A stretch of 64,000 nucleotides of DNA, taken from positions 124,001-188,000 of the forward strand of contig BLSF01000033.1 in assembly GCA_012862575.1 (NCBI GenBank). Reading direction: 5' to 3'. The translations under genes and the position numbers were made by a program. Shown here piece by piece: positions 10,186-20,052 of the stretch (its first letter is position 1; each line of letters begins with the position of its first letter). Source of the DNA: Parietichytrium sp. I65-24A (lineage: Eukaryota > Sar > Bigyra > Thraustochytrida > Thraustochytriidae). Under the pieces are notes generated by a model that saw only the letters and a program-made list of their open reading frames with translations, was not told the DNA's origin and ran no database searches.

Positions 10186-11379
10186 ATGAGTCAGCCCAAG
10201 TACAGCAAGGTGGGCGTGGACGAGGAGGACGTGCGCGTGGACACCACCTCTGAGCAGCACGAGGAGGGCCGCGACCAGTGCGCGGAGCAGGAGGCTCAGA
10301 AGGAGCAGCAGCAGAGGGAGCAGGGGACTGCACAAGAGGCGTGCCCAGTGGCGGCACCTGTGGCGGAGGCGGAAGATGCCATCACGGTCCGCGTGAAGGC
10401 CGCGGACGAGAAGAACCACGACGTCCGTGTGTCGGCGAGCGGGAAGGTGAGCGACCTAAAGAATATCCTGGCAGATCTGACAGGCTACCCTGCGGACAGG
10501 CAGCGGCTGATCTGCCTTGGGAAGCTGCTTGTGGACGACAAGACGCTGGAGGAAAGCAATGTGAAAGACGGAAATTTTGTGCACCTGGTGCCGAAGCCTG
10601 CGAGCTCGTCGAGCTCGGCGGCGTCCCCACAGGTGCAAAGGTCCCCTTCCGGAGCGGAGGAGATTCATATTCCCGCGCACATCCAGGAGATGTTTGCGGC
10701 GAGGAACCAGGGCATCCCGGTGAATATGGATGACAATATGCGGTTCAGTTACGAAGAGGAGTACGAACTCAACCTGTGGCGATACCGCGTTCGGGTGATG
10801 TCTATGCTTATGCTGTTTTACTATTTTATGACTATGATGGCATCCGTCTCGTTGTGGCTGCACCCTCGCGACGGTGAAGATGAGTACGCTCGCCAAGGCC
10901 AGTTTCGTCAGGTGAAGGCCGACGTTCTGCTTGCGCTCGCCGACACGACAGAAAACATCTTCGGTGTGATTGTGGCTTTTGCCGGCCTCAAGACCGCGGT
11001 TTCAAACTCTGTGGATCTGAGCGCTCGATTTTTCAGCAAGGTGACCTCTCTGACCTTTATTCACTTTGTCAATTTGTTCTTGTGGATCGTGGCGCTGTAC
11101 CGCGGGGAGATCATCGCCGTGCCTGTGCATCACCGCCATTCCCACGAAGCAACTTCCGAGGAAGAGCGGGAGGAGTCTATCAACTCTATCGTTGGTGCTC
11201 TTTTGATTGTGCACCCTCTAATCTGGGTGGCCATTCTTACCATAGCACAGCGCTACAAGAGTTTTCTGCAGTACCGTGAGGCCGTCTTGTCTCCTCCTGA
11301 AGCCACTCCCGTTGCTGTCGCTGAAGACTCTAACAGCTCTTCGACTCCAGCGGCAGCTTCAGTTGCCACTGTAGTGTAA
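10186..11379 (+). CDS. ubiquitin-like domain membrane protein
   Basis: 397 residues, single exon, ATG in a clean context. The N-terminal about 60 residues are acidic and Gln/Glu-rich. Residues about 66-138 form a ubiquitin-like fold: VRVKAADEKNHDVRVSASGKV, then LKNILADLTGYPADRQRLICLGKLLVDDKTLEE and a FVHLVP final strand, as in UBL domains of the BAG6/HERPUD/ubiquilin type. There is no C-terminal Gly-Gly, so it is not a conjugated modifier. After a Ser-rich linker come an EEEYELNLWRYRVRVMSM segment and hydrophobic stretches at about 205-225, 285-307 and 340-360. It is therefore probably an ER or other endomembrane protein that presents the UBL to the cytosol, perhaps to bring in the proteasome (inference). 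Resemblance to HERPUD is in layout only; I cannot claim orthology. Confidence 0.82.
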   Translation: MSQPKYSKVGVDEEDVRVDTTSEQHEEGRDQCAEQEAQKEQQQREQGTAQEACPVAAPVAEAEDAITVRVKAADEKNHDVRVSASGKVSDLKNILADLTGYPADRQRLICLGKLLVDDKTLEESNVKDGNFVHLVPKPASSSSSAASPQVQRSPSGAEEIHIPAHIQEMFAARNQGIPVNMDDNMRFSYEEEYELNLWRYRVRVMSMLMLFYYFMTMMASVSLWLHPRDGEDEYARQGQFRQVKADVLLALADTTENIFGVIVAFAGLKTAVSNSVDLSARFFSKVTSLTFIHFVNLFLWIVALYRGEIIAVPVHHRHSHEATSEEEREESINSIVGALLIVHPLIWVAILTIAQRYKSFLQYREAVLSPPEATPVAVAEDSNSSSTPAAASVATVV

Positions 11380-11620
11380 TGTACATCTGTCCTCCCTTTG
11401 TTGTTCCATTAACATAAATTTTCACTTATCGTCAATTTTTACCATGATCATGTCGGCTCGGCAAATAGAATATAGATAATGAAGAATCAGCGCCAGCCAT
11501 TGCACACTCTTCTCAAAAAGAAGCTGGAGAAAAACTACCGAGTCAGTGCACTCTGTGCTATCACACGAATGATGGATCAGATACAGGTTACTTTTGTGAA
11601 TGGAACAGAACAGGTACAAG

Positions 11621-12652
11621 CTATTCTGAAAATTGAAGGATCGGAGGTTCCATGAAGGATTTTACTACAGTAATTGCAGTGTCCGTCTCTCCTCGAGCAA
11701 GTAAGTCACGAGCTGAAGCTGTGAAACTGTTTCTGCGCAAAGATACATATTTGTCAACGCCAGCACCACTTCCTAGCACATCGAAAACGCGACCTAATCC
11801 AGCCTTGCTCTTCCATTCCAGCTCAAACTTTTCCCGGCGCAGATCGTCCGTGTCAAACACGAACGGGTACTCCTGGAAAAGCTCTAGAGACACTGAGCGA
11901 GCAGCGAAAGCATCGAGACCTGCAGCAACACTGGCTGCGACCCAGCAAAGTAGGGTTGGGTCGATGCCAAGCTCTGGGATTTGGAAGTAGCGCGAGATTA
12001 CTGGTGCTAAAATAGCAAACTCTTGGTCTTGCTGCACCTTCTCGAGAAGTCTCAGTTTCAAGATGGCACCAGCGTCGTTCGGTTGCCCGCCGAACGCTGC
12101 TTTTACGCCGCCACCACACAGAACCACATTCTGGGCAACCATGGCGCGAATCTCTGGCGTGCAAGCCTTGAGGCATCTGAGCAAGGCCACTGCCACTGCT
12201 TCCAGATCTTCATCTTCGTCGCCGTCTCCCTGCAAAGAACACGTCACGAACGATCCTTTCACTGCAGCACCGTCCGCCAGCGCCCGGATCCTCGCCTCGC
12301 CGCGGCCCATGTCTACAACCACGCCGGTGGAAAGCCCAGTCGCGAAAAGCACCACCCCGCTACTTCCCACAATGTGCACTGCCGGTACGCCCAACAGCTC
12401 AAGCATCGTTTTCGCGCACGCTCGCACGGCTGCGTCCGGTGGCTCGTCCATCAGCGTGATGAGAGCCCGGCGTTCTTTCGGCTTGCACTGCAGATCTTCA
12501 AAATAAACTCTCTGCAGCACATCCTCCAGAGTACTAGCCCAGTCCTTGCTCCCCACGTAGTCCACCACTGATCTGGGACTGGGCTCACCGGCCAAGCCGC
12601 AGCGGACCTGGCATCGTCCCAGATCAATCACCACTGCTGCCTTCTCGGCCAT
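11621..12652 (-). CDS. ACTR10: actin-related protein 10-like (dynactin)
   Basis: 343 residues from the ATG at 12652 (MAEKAAVVIDLGRCQVRCGLAGE). That opening is the actin phosphate-1 loop in the form typical of ARP10 rather than actin (human ARP10 reads [21 protein letters not shown] there). Further matches are an RRALITLMDEPP block, ELLGVPAVHIVGSSGVVLFATGLSTGVVVDMG (phosphate-2 region) and QNVVLCGGG (adenosine-site region). ARP10 forms part of the pointed-end complex of dynactin, the dynein activator. The C-terminal third diverges from the family and the whole is shorter than human ARP10 (417). A frame extension upstream has only a TTG start. It shares a divergent region with the polycystin gene. 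Confidence 0.75.
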   Translation of the reverse strand: MAEKAAVVIDLGRCQVRCGLAGEPSPRSVVDYVGSKDWASTLEDVLQRVYFEDLQCKPKERRALITLMDEPPDAAVRACAKTMLELLGVPAVHIVGSSGVVLFATGLSTGVVVDMGRGEARIRALADGAAVKGSFVTCSLQGDGDEDEDLEAVAVALLRCLKACTPEIRAMVAQNVVLCGGGVKAAFGGQPNDAGAILKLRLLEKVQQDQEFAILAPVISRYFQIPELGIDPTLLCWVAASVAAGLDAFAARSVSLELFQEYPFVFDTDDLRREKFELEWKSKAGLGRVFDVLGSGAGVDKYVSLRRNSFTASARDLLARGETDTAITVVKSFMEPPILQFSE

Positions 12653-12935
12653 CGCGACTTGCCGATCCCCCACTGCCACAACGACAATGGTTAGCTGCCA
12701 ATCAATCGACAAAAGTGTGGAAGGCCGCGAATTAAAATAGGACGAAAGCTGACGAGAACCTCAACCGGCAAGGACGCACGTCGGCTGGGACGTGGCTTCA
12801 GAGGTTCGATTCGACCGTATTGCTTGCGCTGCTCCACAGTCTCCAAAGACTCCAAAGAGGCTTTTCGCTAGTATTTGGCGTTAATTGGCGTCAAAGCATG
12901 CGGCGAACGAATGTGCGGATGAGAGGACAGGGTCC

Positions 12936-12943
12936 GCGAGGAC
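12936..12943 (+). promoter_or_regulatory. GCGAGGAC octamer
   Basis: Exact copy of the recurring octamer in the region between two divergent genes. Confidence 0.33.
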
Positions 12944-13416
12944 GCTCTTCTGTTACCCAGTACTCGAGTACCTTTTTAGCATACATATGTATACATACAT
13001 ACTGGCAATGCATGGCCAACAGTAAGCACAGTCTACTAGATACTATAGAAATGTATTTTACAAAATTCAGAACAGATCTCAGAGTTTCCTCTGAAGACCC
13101 AAATTCCCCAAATTCCATTCTTCGGTTTTTAATGATGAAAATTTGCTTACAAAGTCGTCTTCTTTTTGGTTCTTTATGTCTCTTCTTGCATATGAATTTA
13201 CGAGTTGATCGAAGTGAAAATCTCGCAGCCACACTTGCCGATTCACTTTTTTGTGCGAGGAAAAAAAAAGAAGAGAGAAAGGTTAGTTATTAGAATCTAG
13301 CAAAAACAGTGAAAAACTGCTGGGACAGTCTCCTTTCTCTTCCTGTTTAGCTTTTCCAGTAGAGCGGGAATAACACTGCGTCTTGGGAAACAGAGTACGT
13401 GGAAGACGTTACATGC

Positions 13417-13424
13417 GCGAGGAC
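13417..13424 (+). promoter_or_regulatory. GCGAGGAC octamer 40 nt before polycystin ATG
   Basis: Exact copy, ending 39 nt before the ATG at 13464. The short distance suggests a leader or initiator element. Confidence 0.37.
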
Positions 13425-13463
13425 CGTGACCTTGGGACTTGCTGCGGGGTGCGGAAGAGATAG

Positions 13464-16052
13464 ATGGACGGGCGTAAGCGCGCGGCGGAGTATCGCAAGG
13501 CGTTTGTGAAGTTTGAAGATGTGCTGGAGATCGCGGCCGCGGAGGACAGGAAGGCGTTTGCGTGCTCGGGGCTGTGGTACAAAGTGTTGTTCTGGGCGAT
13601 GGTAATGCCGTTCATCACGTTGCAAGCCAAGTTGTTGCCGAGGTATCAGGTGCTCCAGAGCCTGAGGAACACCATTGAGAAGTCAGAGTTTGCCACGGGG
13701 GCGGAGCTTACGAGGACGGTCAATACGACACTCTTTGCTGGAGAGGACCGGTATACAAGAACGATTCCAAATTTTTGGGCTCCGGACGCGATCTTTTTAA
13801 ATGGCACTGTTCGAAGAGAAGCCAATCCGACGCTTCTCACCTATAACGAGATCTTAAAAGCAGAGCACTTTTGGGACTGGATGCAGCAAGTTGTTGCGCA
13901 GCGCATCATGTTTCCACAGTTTTGCATGTATGAAAACGCCACCTCCGACCGCACGTACGACGCGTTTTGGGTGTACAACGACCCAGCCCTGCTGTCGCAG
14001 CTTGATATGATGTACTCTCACTACTGCTCTACTACGAGCAGTGTTTACAACGTGTTGCTCTACGGTGCTCGCCTGCGCCAGGTTGAGGTGCAAAACTCGA
14101 CAGGCTGCCAAGTCACTGATATGTCATGCGAGTACGAATGCTACGGTTACTTCAACGAAGCAGTTGAAGCCAAGACCGAGGCGTATTACGGGCACCTCAC
14201 GTCTGATACGTTCTCCAACTTTGACTTTACAGACACCTACGCGTATAATTGGGAAGACGAGACGTTTTTGAAGGAGGAAACCATTCGGAGCAGTTTGAAT
14301 GAGTACCCTGGCAGCGGCTTCACAGCTGTGTTGCCTTTCACGTCCTCGTCGTGGTATGCAGTTGTCAACAAGATCTACCAGTACCGAACTGGGGTATTGT
14401 CATGGGCAAATAACACCCCGTACCTTAGGCACGAAGACCACGAGGACGGAAAATTCATTCAGGGCGGGACACGGCTCATCGCTCTTGTAATGACGTTTTA
14501 CAATCCCAGCTTGAACCTCTATTCGTACTTGGAGTGTGCGATACCTATCGCTGCGTCCGGTTTCTGGAGTCCGACGGTGAACTACTTTATTGCGCCCGCG
14601 CCAAATCAAAGCCCGCAGAGCGCTTACGAGTGGCTGGAGTTCACCTTTGCAGTCACCACTTTTGGTTACATCTTGCTCTACTATCTTCGATTTCTGAGGA
14701 ATGCCACGTTGTTTCGCTATCAGTCGTACTGGGGATTGCTTGCCTTTTGCCTCGACGTGACCATACTTGTTCTCTTCTGGTTTGTCTTGACCTGGATTTT
14801 TGAAAACTACTTTTACGTCTCGAGCTTGGACGAATTTCCAACGGCCGAGTCCTTTAAGCCATATATAAGCGACCCGCTTTGGGTTTGTCCAAAGGAAAAT
14901 GCGACTGCCAGCAACTCAGGGCCATTGTATGGACCGTGCGGAGGCACCCCTCCCTTCTCGGCCATGGTGGGCAAGTACGCGAAAAGATACCAGAGGATGC
15001 AGGTTATATTCGCATGGGTGTTTCTGCTGATGCAGACCAAATTGCTCCAGCACCTGATGGTGTTCGACCAGCTCAAGCTTTTCAACGAGGCCAACTATGA
15101 GGCGAGGTACAACTTTCTTTACTTCGCCATCATCTACCTGGTGATGTTTTTGGGATATTCTCTGGCTGGCTATTTTTATTATGCCGACTCGTTGGCCGCT
15201 TATTTGACCTTCACGACATCAACATTTCGCACCATGTTGAATTACGTGCGCGTGGATGTCGACTATGCAGCGCTCATCTATGTGAACAGCTACGCGCAGA
15301 CGTATGGTCCGATTTTCTTCTTCACCTTCTTCTTCATCTTTTCCTGGGTATTCGCATGCGTCCTCCTTGCAATCATTTACAACGCATGGCAGGTTGTCAA
15401 AGAAAGGGCGTACAGGAAGGAAAAGAAGTACTGGGCTCGATACACCGAGTACGAAAGGCTCGCGGTGCTATTTTCCAAAGGTTCCGAAGCAGACAAAGAT
15501 CGGTTGGACCGCTTTAAGCACTTTTTCGACCGGCCCCACGTTGAAGTGCGCGGATTCCATGCTCGGAGGATTGCTTGCATGGAGAAGTATCTCGGTTTCA
15601 AGCGACCAGGCTGGTACTCCAAAGAAGATATACTGATCCACCTAAAGGAGTGGAAGGAAATGCAGCATTCCGCCAAGGGCGCCCTGTTTCTTGATGCTAA
15701 AATGTTGCGCGAAGCGCTGCGCGGTAAATCTTCTGCTGAAGTCTGCACGGAGCAAGTGGTGTACTACCACAGCAAACTAGTAAACAAAATGTACAGCAAG
15801 TCCGAAGTGGACCAGCATTTGTCGCAAGAGGAAGTCCAGGGGCAGTCCGAAGGCGGCCAGGGCTCGCGGTCCCTCTCCAACCGCAAGAGTCTGAACACAA
15901 CCGTTCTCAACATTGCAAAGAACCAAGACGCTTGGCAGGCGCAGATTGACGACAATATTACTGCGGTGGGCATTCAGCAAGCGCGGACCACCAAAGAAGT
16001 TGCACAGATTATTCACAAGATCAGTCTATTGCAGCAATATGTGGAGTCGTAG
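13464..16052 (+). CDS. polycystin-2-like TRPP cation channel
   Basis: 862 residues, single exon. The topology is that of PKD2: a first membrane segment (about 36-58); a large extracellular polycystin (TOP) domain (about 75-385) with several Asn-X-Ser/Thr sites and the block RLIALVMTFYNPSLNLYSYLECAIPI; then five more membrane segments from about 392. The S2-S3 part includes FAVTTFGYILLYYLRFL and the last helices FLYFAIIYLVMFLGYSLAGYFYY and IFFFTFFFIFSWVFACVLLAIIYNAW. The family conducts Na+, K+ and Ca2+, often on cilia. The pore loop reads TTSTFRTMLNYVRVDVDY (near 585-600); the usual LGD filter of PKD2 is absent. The S3-S4 linker is long and carries Cys. The C-terminal tail is Ser-rich and probably helical at the end. 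No EF hand is seen. Confidence 0.87.
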   Translation: MDGRKRAAEYRKAFVKFEDVLEIAAAEDRKAFACSGLWYKVLFWAMVMPFITLQAKLLPRYQVLQSLRNTIEKSEFATGAELTRTVNTTLFAGEDRYTRTIPNFWAPDAIFLNGTVRREANPTLLTYNEILKAEHFWDWMQQVVAQRIMFPQFCMYENATSDRTYDAFWVYNDPALLSQLDMMYSHYCSTTSSVYNVLLYGARLRQVEVQNSTGCQVTDMSCEYECYGYFNEAVEAKTEAYYGHLTSDTFSNFDFTDTYAYNWEDETFLKEETIRSSLNEYPGSGFTAVLPFTSSSWYAVVNKIYQYRTGVLSWANNTPYLRHEDHEDGKFIQGGTRLIALVMTFYNPSLNLYSYLECAIPIAASGFWSPTVNYFIAPAPNQSPQSAYEWLEFTFAVTTFGYILLYYLRFLRNATLFRYQSYWGLLAFCLDVTILVLFWFVLTWIFENYFYVSSLDEFPTAESFKPYISDPLWVCPKENATASNSGPLYGPCGGTPPFSAMVGKYAKRYQRMQVIFAWVFLLMQTKLLQHLMVFDQLKLFNEANYEARYNFLYFAIIYLVMFLGYSLAGYFYYADSLAAYLTFTTSTFRTMLNYVRVDVDYAALIYVNSYAQTYGPIFFFTFFFIFSWVFACVLLAIIYNAWQVVKERAYRKEKKYWARYTEYERLAVLFSKGSEADKDRLDRFKHFFDRPHVEVRGFHARRIACMEKYLGFKRPGWYSKEDILIHLKEWKEMQHSAKGALFLDAKMLREALRGKSSAEVCTEQVVYYHSKLVNKMYSKSEVDQHLSQEEVQGQSEGGQGSRSLSNRKSLNTTVLNIAKNQDAWQAQIDDNITAVGIQQARTTKEVAQIIHKISLLQQYVES

Positions 16053-16191
16053 TGGATTGTCGTGGCTCTTGAAGCTTTTAAATAGCCAAACAGTCGGATG
16101 GAGAAGAGGAATAATTGCCAATTGCAACTTTGTTCCGGTTGGAGCACACATTTGTTTTTTGTAATATACATACGAATGATCACATTGAAAG

Positions 16192-16587
16192 CTACTCATC
16201 TTCAGAATCGCTTGAAAGTATTTTCCCTTCCTCTTCTGCTTCCTCGGAAGCCTTGCTTCGCTTCATTAACTGGATTAACTTCATCACGTGGCGCATATTG
16301 GAGCACTTGAGCTCCGAAGCGTTGAGGAAGTCGTCAAACATATATTCAGAAAGCTCCTTCCGGTCCTTGTGGGCCCCCGCTGCTTTGGCCTGCTTGCCCG
16401 CGTAGTACTCGTAAAAAACTTCTTCAAGGAAGCTCGCGCGAATCTGATCTTTCGGCGTATCGATGCTGATCGTATCCCTCATGGCGTACTTTGGATGCCC
16501 TTCCACCACAGGCACCCCTGCGGGAGGGTCCGGCTTGGAGCGGCTCTGCTCATTGTCCCCTCGGCCCCGAGGTGCTGCTTTCTTCAT
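16192..16587 (-). CDS. small unrecognised protein
   Basis: 131 residues from the ATG at 16587 (MKKAAPRGRGDNEQ). Family is unknown. The first 30 residues are basic and Pro/Gly-rich. The middle is helical and charged, with FLEEVFYEYYAGKQAKAAG and LSEYMFDDFLNASELKCSNMRHVMKLIQLMKR. The tail is acidic (SSDSEDE), a likely CK2 site. An internal GCGAGGAC-type element 55 nt before the ATG and a convergent layout with the channel gene support it as a real gene. It could be a small nuclear or cytoplasmic adaptor; no function can be given. Confidence 0.55.
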   Translation of the reverse strand: MKKAAPRGRGDNEQSRSKPDPPAGVPVVEGHPKYAMRDTISIDTPKDQIRASFLEEVFYEYYAGKQAKAAGAHKDRKELSEYMFDDFLNASELKCSNMRHVMKLIQLMKRSKASEEAEEEGKILSSDSEDE

Positions 16588-17904
16588 GGCCAAATCCCTC
16601 GGAGGCGCTTTCCGCAGCGCTGCGTCCTCAGCGTCCTCAGCGTCCTCGCGTATTGCTACGACGGGTCAATCCACTCGAGCTTGGCGTCCCCGGTCTCGCG
16701 CCTCACAAGAGAGTGAGATAGTAACACAGGCAAGCAGACTTAAAAGTTGCGACAGATCGGCAAAGTGCAACAAAGAGAGGTGCGCAAACATGTGTGTGCT
16801 GGCTGGCGCCCATCCGTCAACACTTGGCAACCTCTCAGCCTCTCTCTCTCTCTCCCTCTGTATGTGCGTCTTTCTCTCTCTCATTTCTCTTTCCAAAATA
16901 TAAACTCGGAGAGACGTCGTTCACACAACACTGCTTTCCATCTTTCATTCGCTCATTCACTCATCGCATTGGGAAAACAAACAAACAATAACAATTTTCT
17001 ACGGTTAATAAAACAAAAGGCACAGTCAAGTATTTTGCAATCGATAAAACAAAACTTGAACCAGAAAACGATAACAGCTACAACTGCAACAGCAACGACT
17101 GAGCGTGTAATAGTCCACCTTGCGGTCGTTACAGACGCGCGATAGTGACTGCTAAGAGCCACGTGGGGAAGACGCTGCGGCGGCGGCGTGGGTAATCTCA
17201 ACGGTCATTTTTCGCAATTGCAGAATTCAGAATTCAGAACTCAGAGTTGTTGTCGTGACCATGAAAGGAATTGTGATTTTTGTAAAAAATGTGAAATGTG
17301 AATGGCGGATTGTGAGTTGTGAATTGTGAATTGTAAACGAACGCCGGAGGTTGGAGCAGTAGCAAGCGAGACTGGGCAATTCATCATCCATATGTCTTCG
17401 ATGATGTGCGTAATCGATTGTCGCTCGTCGGCCAAGCGAGCTTGGCTTCGTGTGCCTGCTTGCCATTGGTTTTATTGTGTTTTGGAAACAGAGAGTGAAA
17501 GTATTCATCTTTTAAACTAGGAAAGGTTGAAAAGATGAGAACCTTTGCCCAACAGGAAGCGGACACTTACAGCTTGCCATGAGGCATTTCTGAGTTTGGC
17601 AGTACACCGCCCGGCCTCTTAACCCGCGCCCACCAAAAGTAGTTTGCGTCCTAGAGCAATTGCTTTGGTCTGGGATCAGGCCAGGTAGTAGTAAGTGAGG
17701 GCAGCCTATAGAGAGCGACCAAACTTCGCAAGGCAAAACGCTACTATGCCGAAGCGACTACTTCTCAACGCTCGTTTCTCGACCCTCTGCGCGTAGTACT
17801 TGACAAGTTGGAGAAAACGTCTCGGCTGGGCGAAAGGTGAGCGGCAAGGGTCTTCGCGCCCGGACGTTGACGCTGGTGAGAAGGGCAGCGGCGGGGTGGC
17901 CGTG
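16588..17904. other. divergent intergenic region
   Basis: 1.3 kb without a recognised gene. A tandem AGCGTCCTC run and a minus-strand GCGAGGAC octamer (16642-16649) sit near the small gene. A CT tract (about 16841-16856) follows, and then the exact dispersed repeat CAGAATTCAGAATTCAGAAC at 17221-17240. Near 17827 the string AAAGGTGAGC resembles a splice donor, so the channel gene may have an unseen 5' exon. Confidence 0.5.
16642..16649 (-). promoter_or_regulatory. GCGAGGAC octamer, minus strand
   Basis: 55 nt before the ATG of the small minus-strand gene, followed on that strand by two GCTGAGGAC units. Confidence 0.37.
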
Positions 17905-19452
17905 ATGGCCAATATCGAAGCCTCAGACCTCGCGGCGAGGACAAAGCATTTCCGCAACTCGTTGATAGAGGAGTTCAGACTGAGCGAGTCGGACACGTCC
18001 ATTGCTTTCGAAGCTCCAAAGTACTCTTCGGATGCGTTCCGAAACCCCCACACCGTGTCTGACATATTGCGGCACAAGCCACACACACTGATCAAGTTCA
18101 AGATCTTCAAGCGGACTCGCGAAGTTGCCACAGAAGATGCTCTCTTTCCAGATAGAACAAAGAGAAAACCTGCCCGCTTGCAGAGGGCGCCGACCACGTT
18201 GACAATACAAGCGTGGGCGACGTGGCTCTCTCAGCACCGGCACTTTTCAACCTTTATTATTTGCGCCATTTTCACGAACGCGTCAGTTCTTGGCGTCCAA
18301 ACGTTTTTAGACCCGGTGGAGGACTGGAGGTCGTCTCAGTCTCTGGACATTCTCGACAATATCACCATCGTCATATTTGTGATGGAGATCGGGCTCAAAT
18401 GGCTCTCCAACTTTCGGGATTTCTGGAAGGATGGTTGGAATAATTTTGACTTTTTCGTGACCGCAGGTTCATTAGTGCCGATTATTGCGCAGGCGACCAT
18501 CTGGAAGGGCGAGGACTCGGCCAACGCTCAGAACTTTGCGGGCGTAGCCAAGAGTTTACGAATCTTTCGTACATTTCGTACCTTGAAAATGATCGCCAAG
18601 TTTCGTAGTCTGCGCATCATTGTCCGCACGATTATCGAAGCCTTGCAGAGTTTGGGTTTCGTGTTGGTGCTCTTGTTTCTGCTAATGTACATTTTTGCAG
18701 TACTTGCGGTCACCCTGTTCTCAGATTACGCAGACTCTACGTTGGAGGACCTCCAGTACCAGGACAACTTTCGGGACATGATCACCTCTTTTCGCACGCT
18801 GTTCCAGCTCTTGACGCTGGATCAGTGGTACAATATCGCGAAAGAGATTTCGCGCATCTCCACGATCAACAACATGGTCACAATCACGTATTTCGTAGTG
18901 TGGGTAGCGCTTGGAGCGTTCATCTTTCGAAACATCTTTATTGGTGTGATGGTGAAGAATTTTCAGAGCATCAGTCAAGAACTCTCCCAGATAGACCAAG
19001 CCAGTAAGAAGAAGGCGAGAATGCAACGCTACGTTCGGGAGTTCCACGACCAGATGGAAGAGAAGAAGCGCGTTACGGCTTTGAGTTCTGGAAATGGCGA
19101 AGACATTTTAAATTCTCCCAGCAGCGCGGTTCAGCAGTCGCCTTCCAAAGGGGGCGATGAAGCCTCGAAGCTCTCTCCTAGCGACTCAACGGCCAGTTTC
19201 GCGGCATACGAAGCTGCTACAAAACTTTTGGTGGACGCCTCACAGGAAAATGATAAAGCGGCCGAATGGAGGAGGTTTGTTGCACAGAGTATCCAGATTT
19301 TCCAAGAGCAAGACCCCGGCGCTACTCTGTGGCCAAGGGATACCCTCCTGGAATATCTGCAGACAATGGAGCGACTTCAAGAGAATATGAAGGAATTCCA
19401 GGAGCTCCAACATCTTGCCGCTCTCGCGTTGTATAATATTCTGGCCGAGTGA
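17905..19452 (+). CDS. CatSper-like one-domain voltage-gated cation channel
   Basis: About 515 residues from the ATG at 17905. It has one six-segment domain (about 100-370). S1 is FSTFIICAIFTNASVLGVQTFL. S3 contains NFDFFVTAGSL. S4 carries evenly spaced charges in SLRIFRTFRTLKMIAKFRSLR (about 216-236). S5 is hydrophobic, and a pore reading LLTLDQWYN (near 303) precedes S6 (ALGAFIFRNIFIGVMV). The pore [T/S]xDxW and the single domain are typical of CatSper subunits, the alkaline-activated Ca2+ channel of sperm flagella, which work as heterotetramers. The C-terminal tail has a coiled-coil with QISQIDQASKKK-type charges, a Ser-rich linker and a final helix. Bacterial-type NaV or an unrelated protist one-domain channel is the alternative; three partner subunits are not in this window. 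A TTG-started extension to 17800 is disfavoured. Confidence 0.78.
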   Translation: MANIEASDLAARTKHFRNSLIEEFRLSESDTSIAFEAPKYSSDAFRNPHTVSDILRHKPHTLIKFKIFKRTREVATEDALFPDRTKRKPARLQRAPTTLTIQAWATWLSQHRHFSTFIICAIFTNASVLGVQTFLDPVEDWRSSQSLDILDNITIVIFVMEIGLKWLSNFRDFWKDGWNNFDFFVTAGSLVPIIAQATIWKGEDSANAQNFAGVAKSLRIFRTFRTLKMIAKFRSLRIIVRTIIEALQSLGFVLVLLFLLMYIFAVLAVTLFSDYADSTLEDLQYQDNFRDMITSFRTLFQLLTLDQWYNIAKEISRISTINNMVTITYFVVWVALGAFIFRNIFIGVMVKNFQSISQELSQIDQASKKKARMQRYVREFHDQMEEKKRVTALSSGNGEDILNSPSSAVQQSPSKGGDEASKLSPSDSTASFAAYEAATKLLVDASQENDKAAEWRRFVAQSIQIFQEQDPGATLWPRDTLLEYLQTMERLQENMKEFQELQHLAALALYNILAE

Positions 19453-20052
19453 CGTCACAGTGCGCTCTGTTGCGCTGTGTGCTTCCATAGCCCTTCTTCA
19501 CGCTTAGGGTTTCGAATCGACGTGTACACTGCATATATGAAGGCCTAACTGACATGTTTTTTAAAAACTTTTCTAAACTTCCTTTTCGTTGCAATCTATT
19601 CGTGACCAAAAGTGCCGTGACTCGTTGCCGCTCTTGCTCGGTAAAGGGTTTTGAAACGACGTGTATACTGCATAGGTAAAGGAGAGCGGTATGAACTGAC
19701 ATGTTTAATGTTTTTAATTTTTTCCATCGCATTCTATTTGTGACCAAAAGCGTCGTGACTCGTTGCCACTCTTGCTCGGTAAAATCTTCTCGGAAGGTCA
19801 CCCGATTTTTGCCTTGTTTTCTTTCTTTTCCTATATGACCCTTCATCTTCTCAATCTCTTTCGTTGGCTCTCCATTCGGTCAACAACAGAGGGAACGCGG
19901 CCCGCTCTATTTGTTCGTTCTGCAGGGTCCGCACTTGACCGCGAAAACCCTAAATATCGACCTTGCTGACCAGAAGCCCGTAGAATACCGCCAATAAACG
20001 CTTTGAGCCGCACCACGCGGCATCCAGCTATCCCGCGTATCCACGCGCCATC
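19453..20052. other. convergent intergenic region
   Basis: 600 bp between the stops of the CatSper-like and ISCU genes. It holds the tandem duplication described separately and an AATAAA near 19994. No gene is seen. Confidence 0.5.
19507..19783 (+). repeat. diverged tandem duplication of about 138 nt
   Basis: Two head-to-tail copies, 19507-19645 and 19646-19783. Both begin with GGGTTT and a GACGTGTA core, share ACTGACATGTTT and GTGACCAAAAG, and end TTGCTCGGTAAA. The copies differ by many substitutions and small gaps, so the event is not recent. Confidence 0.85.

Larger units (their letters stand above)
12653..13463. other. divergent promoter region between ARP10-like and polycystin-like genes
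   Basis: 811 bp with no supported gene. GCGAGGAC octamers lie at 12936-12943 and 13417-13424. The middle is AT-rich. Confidence 0.5.
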
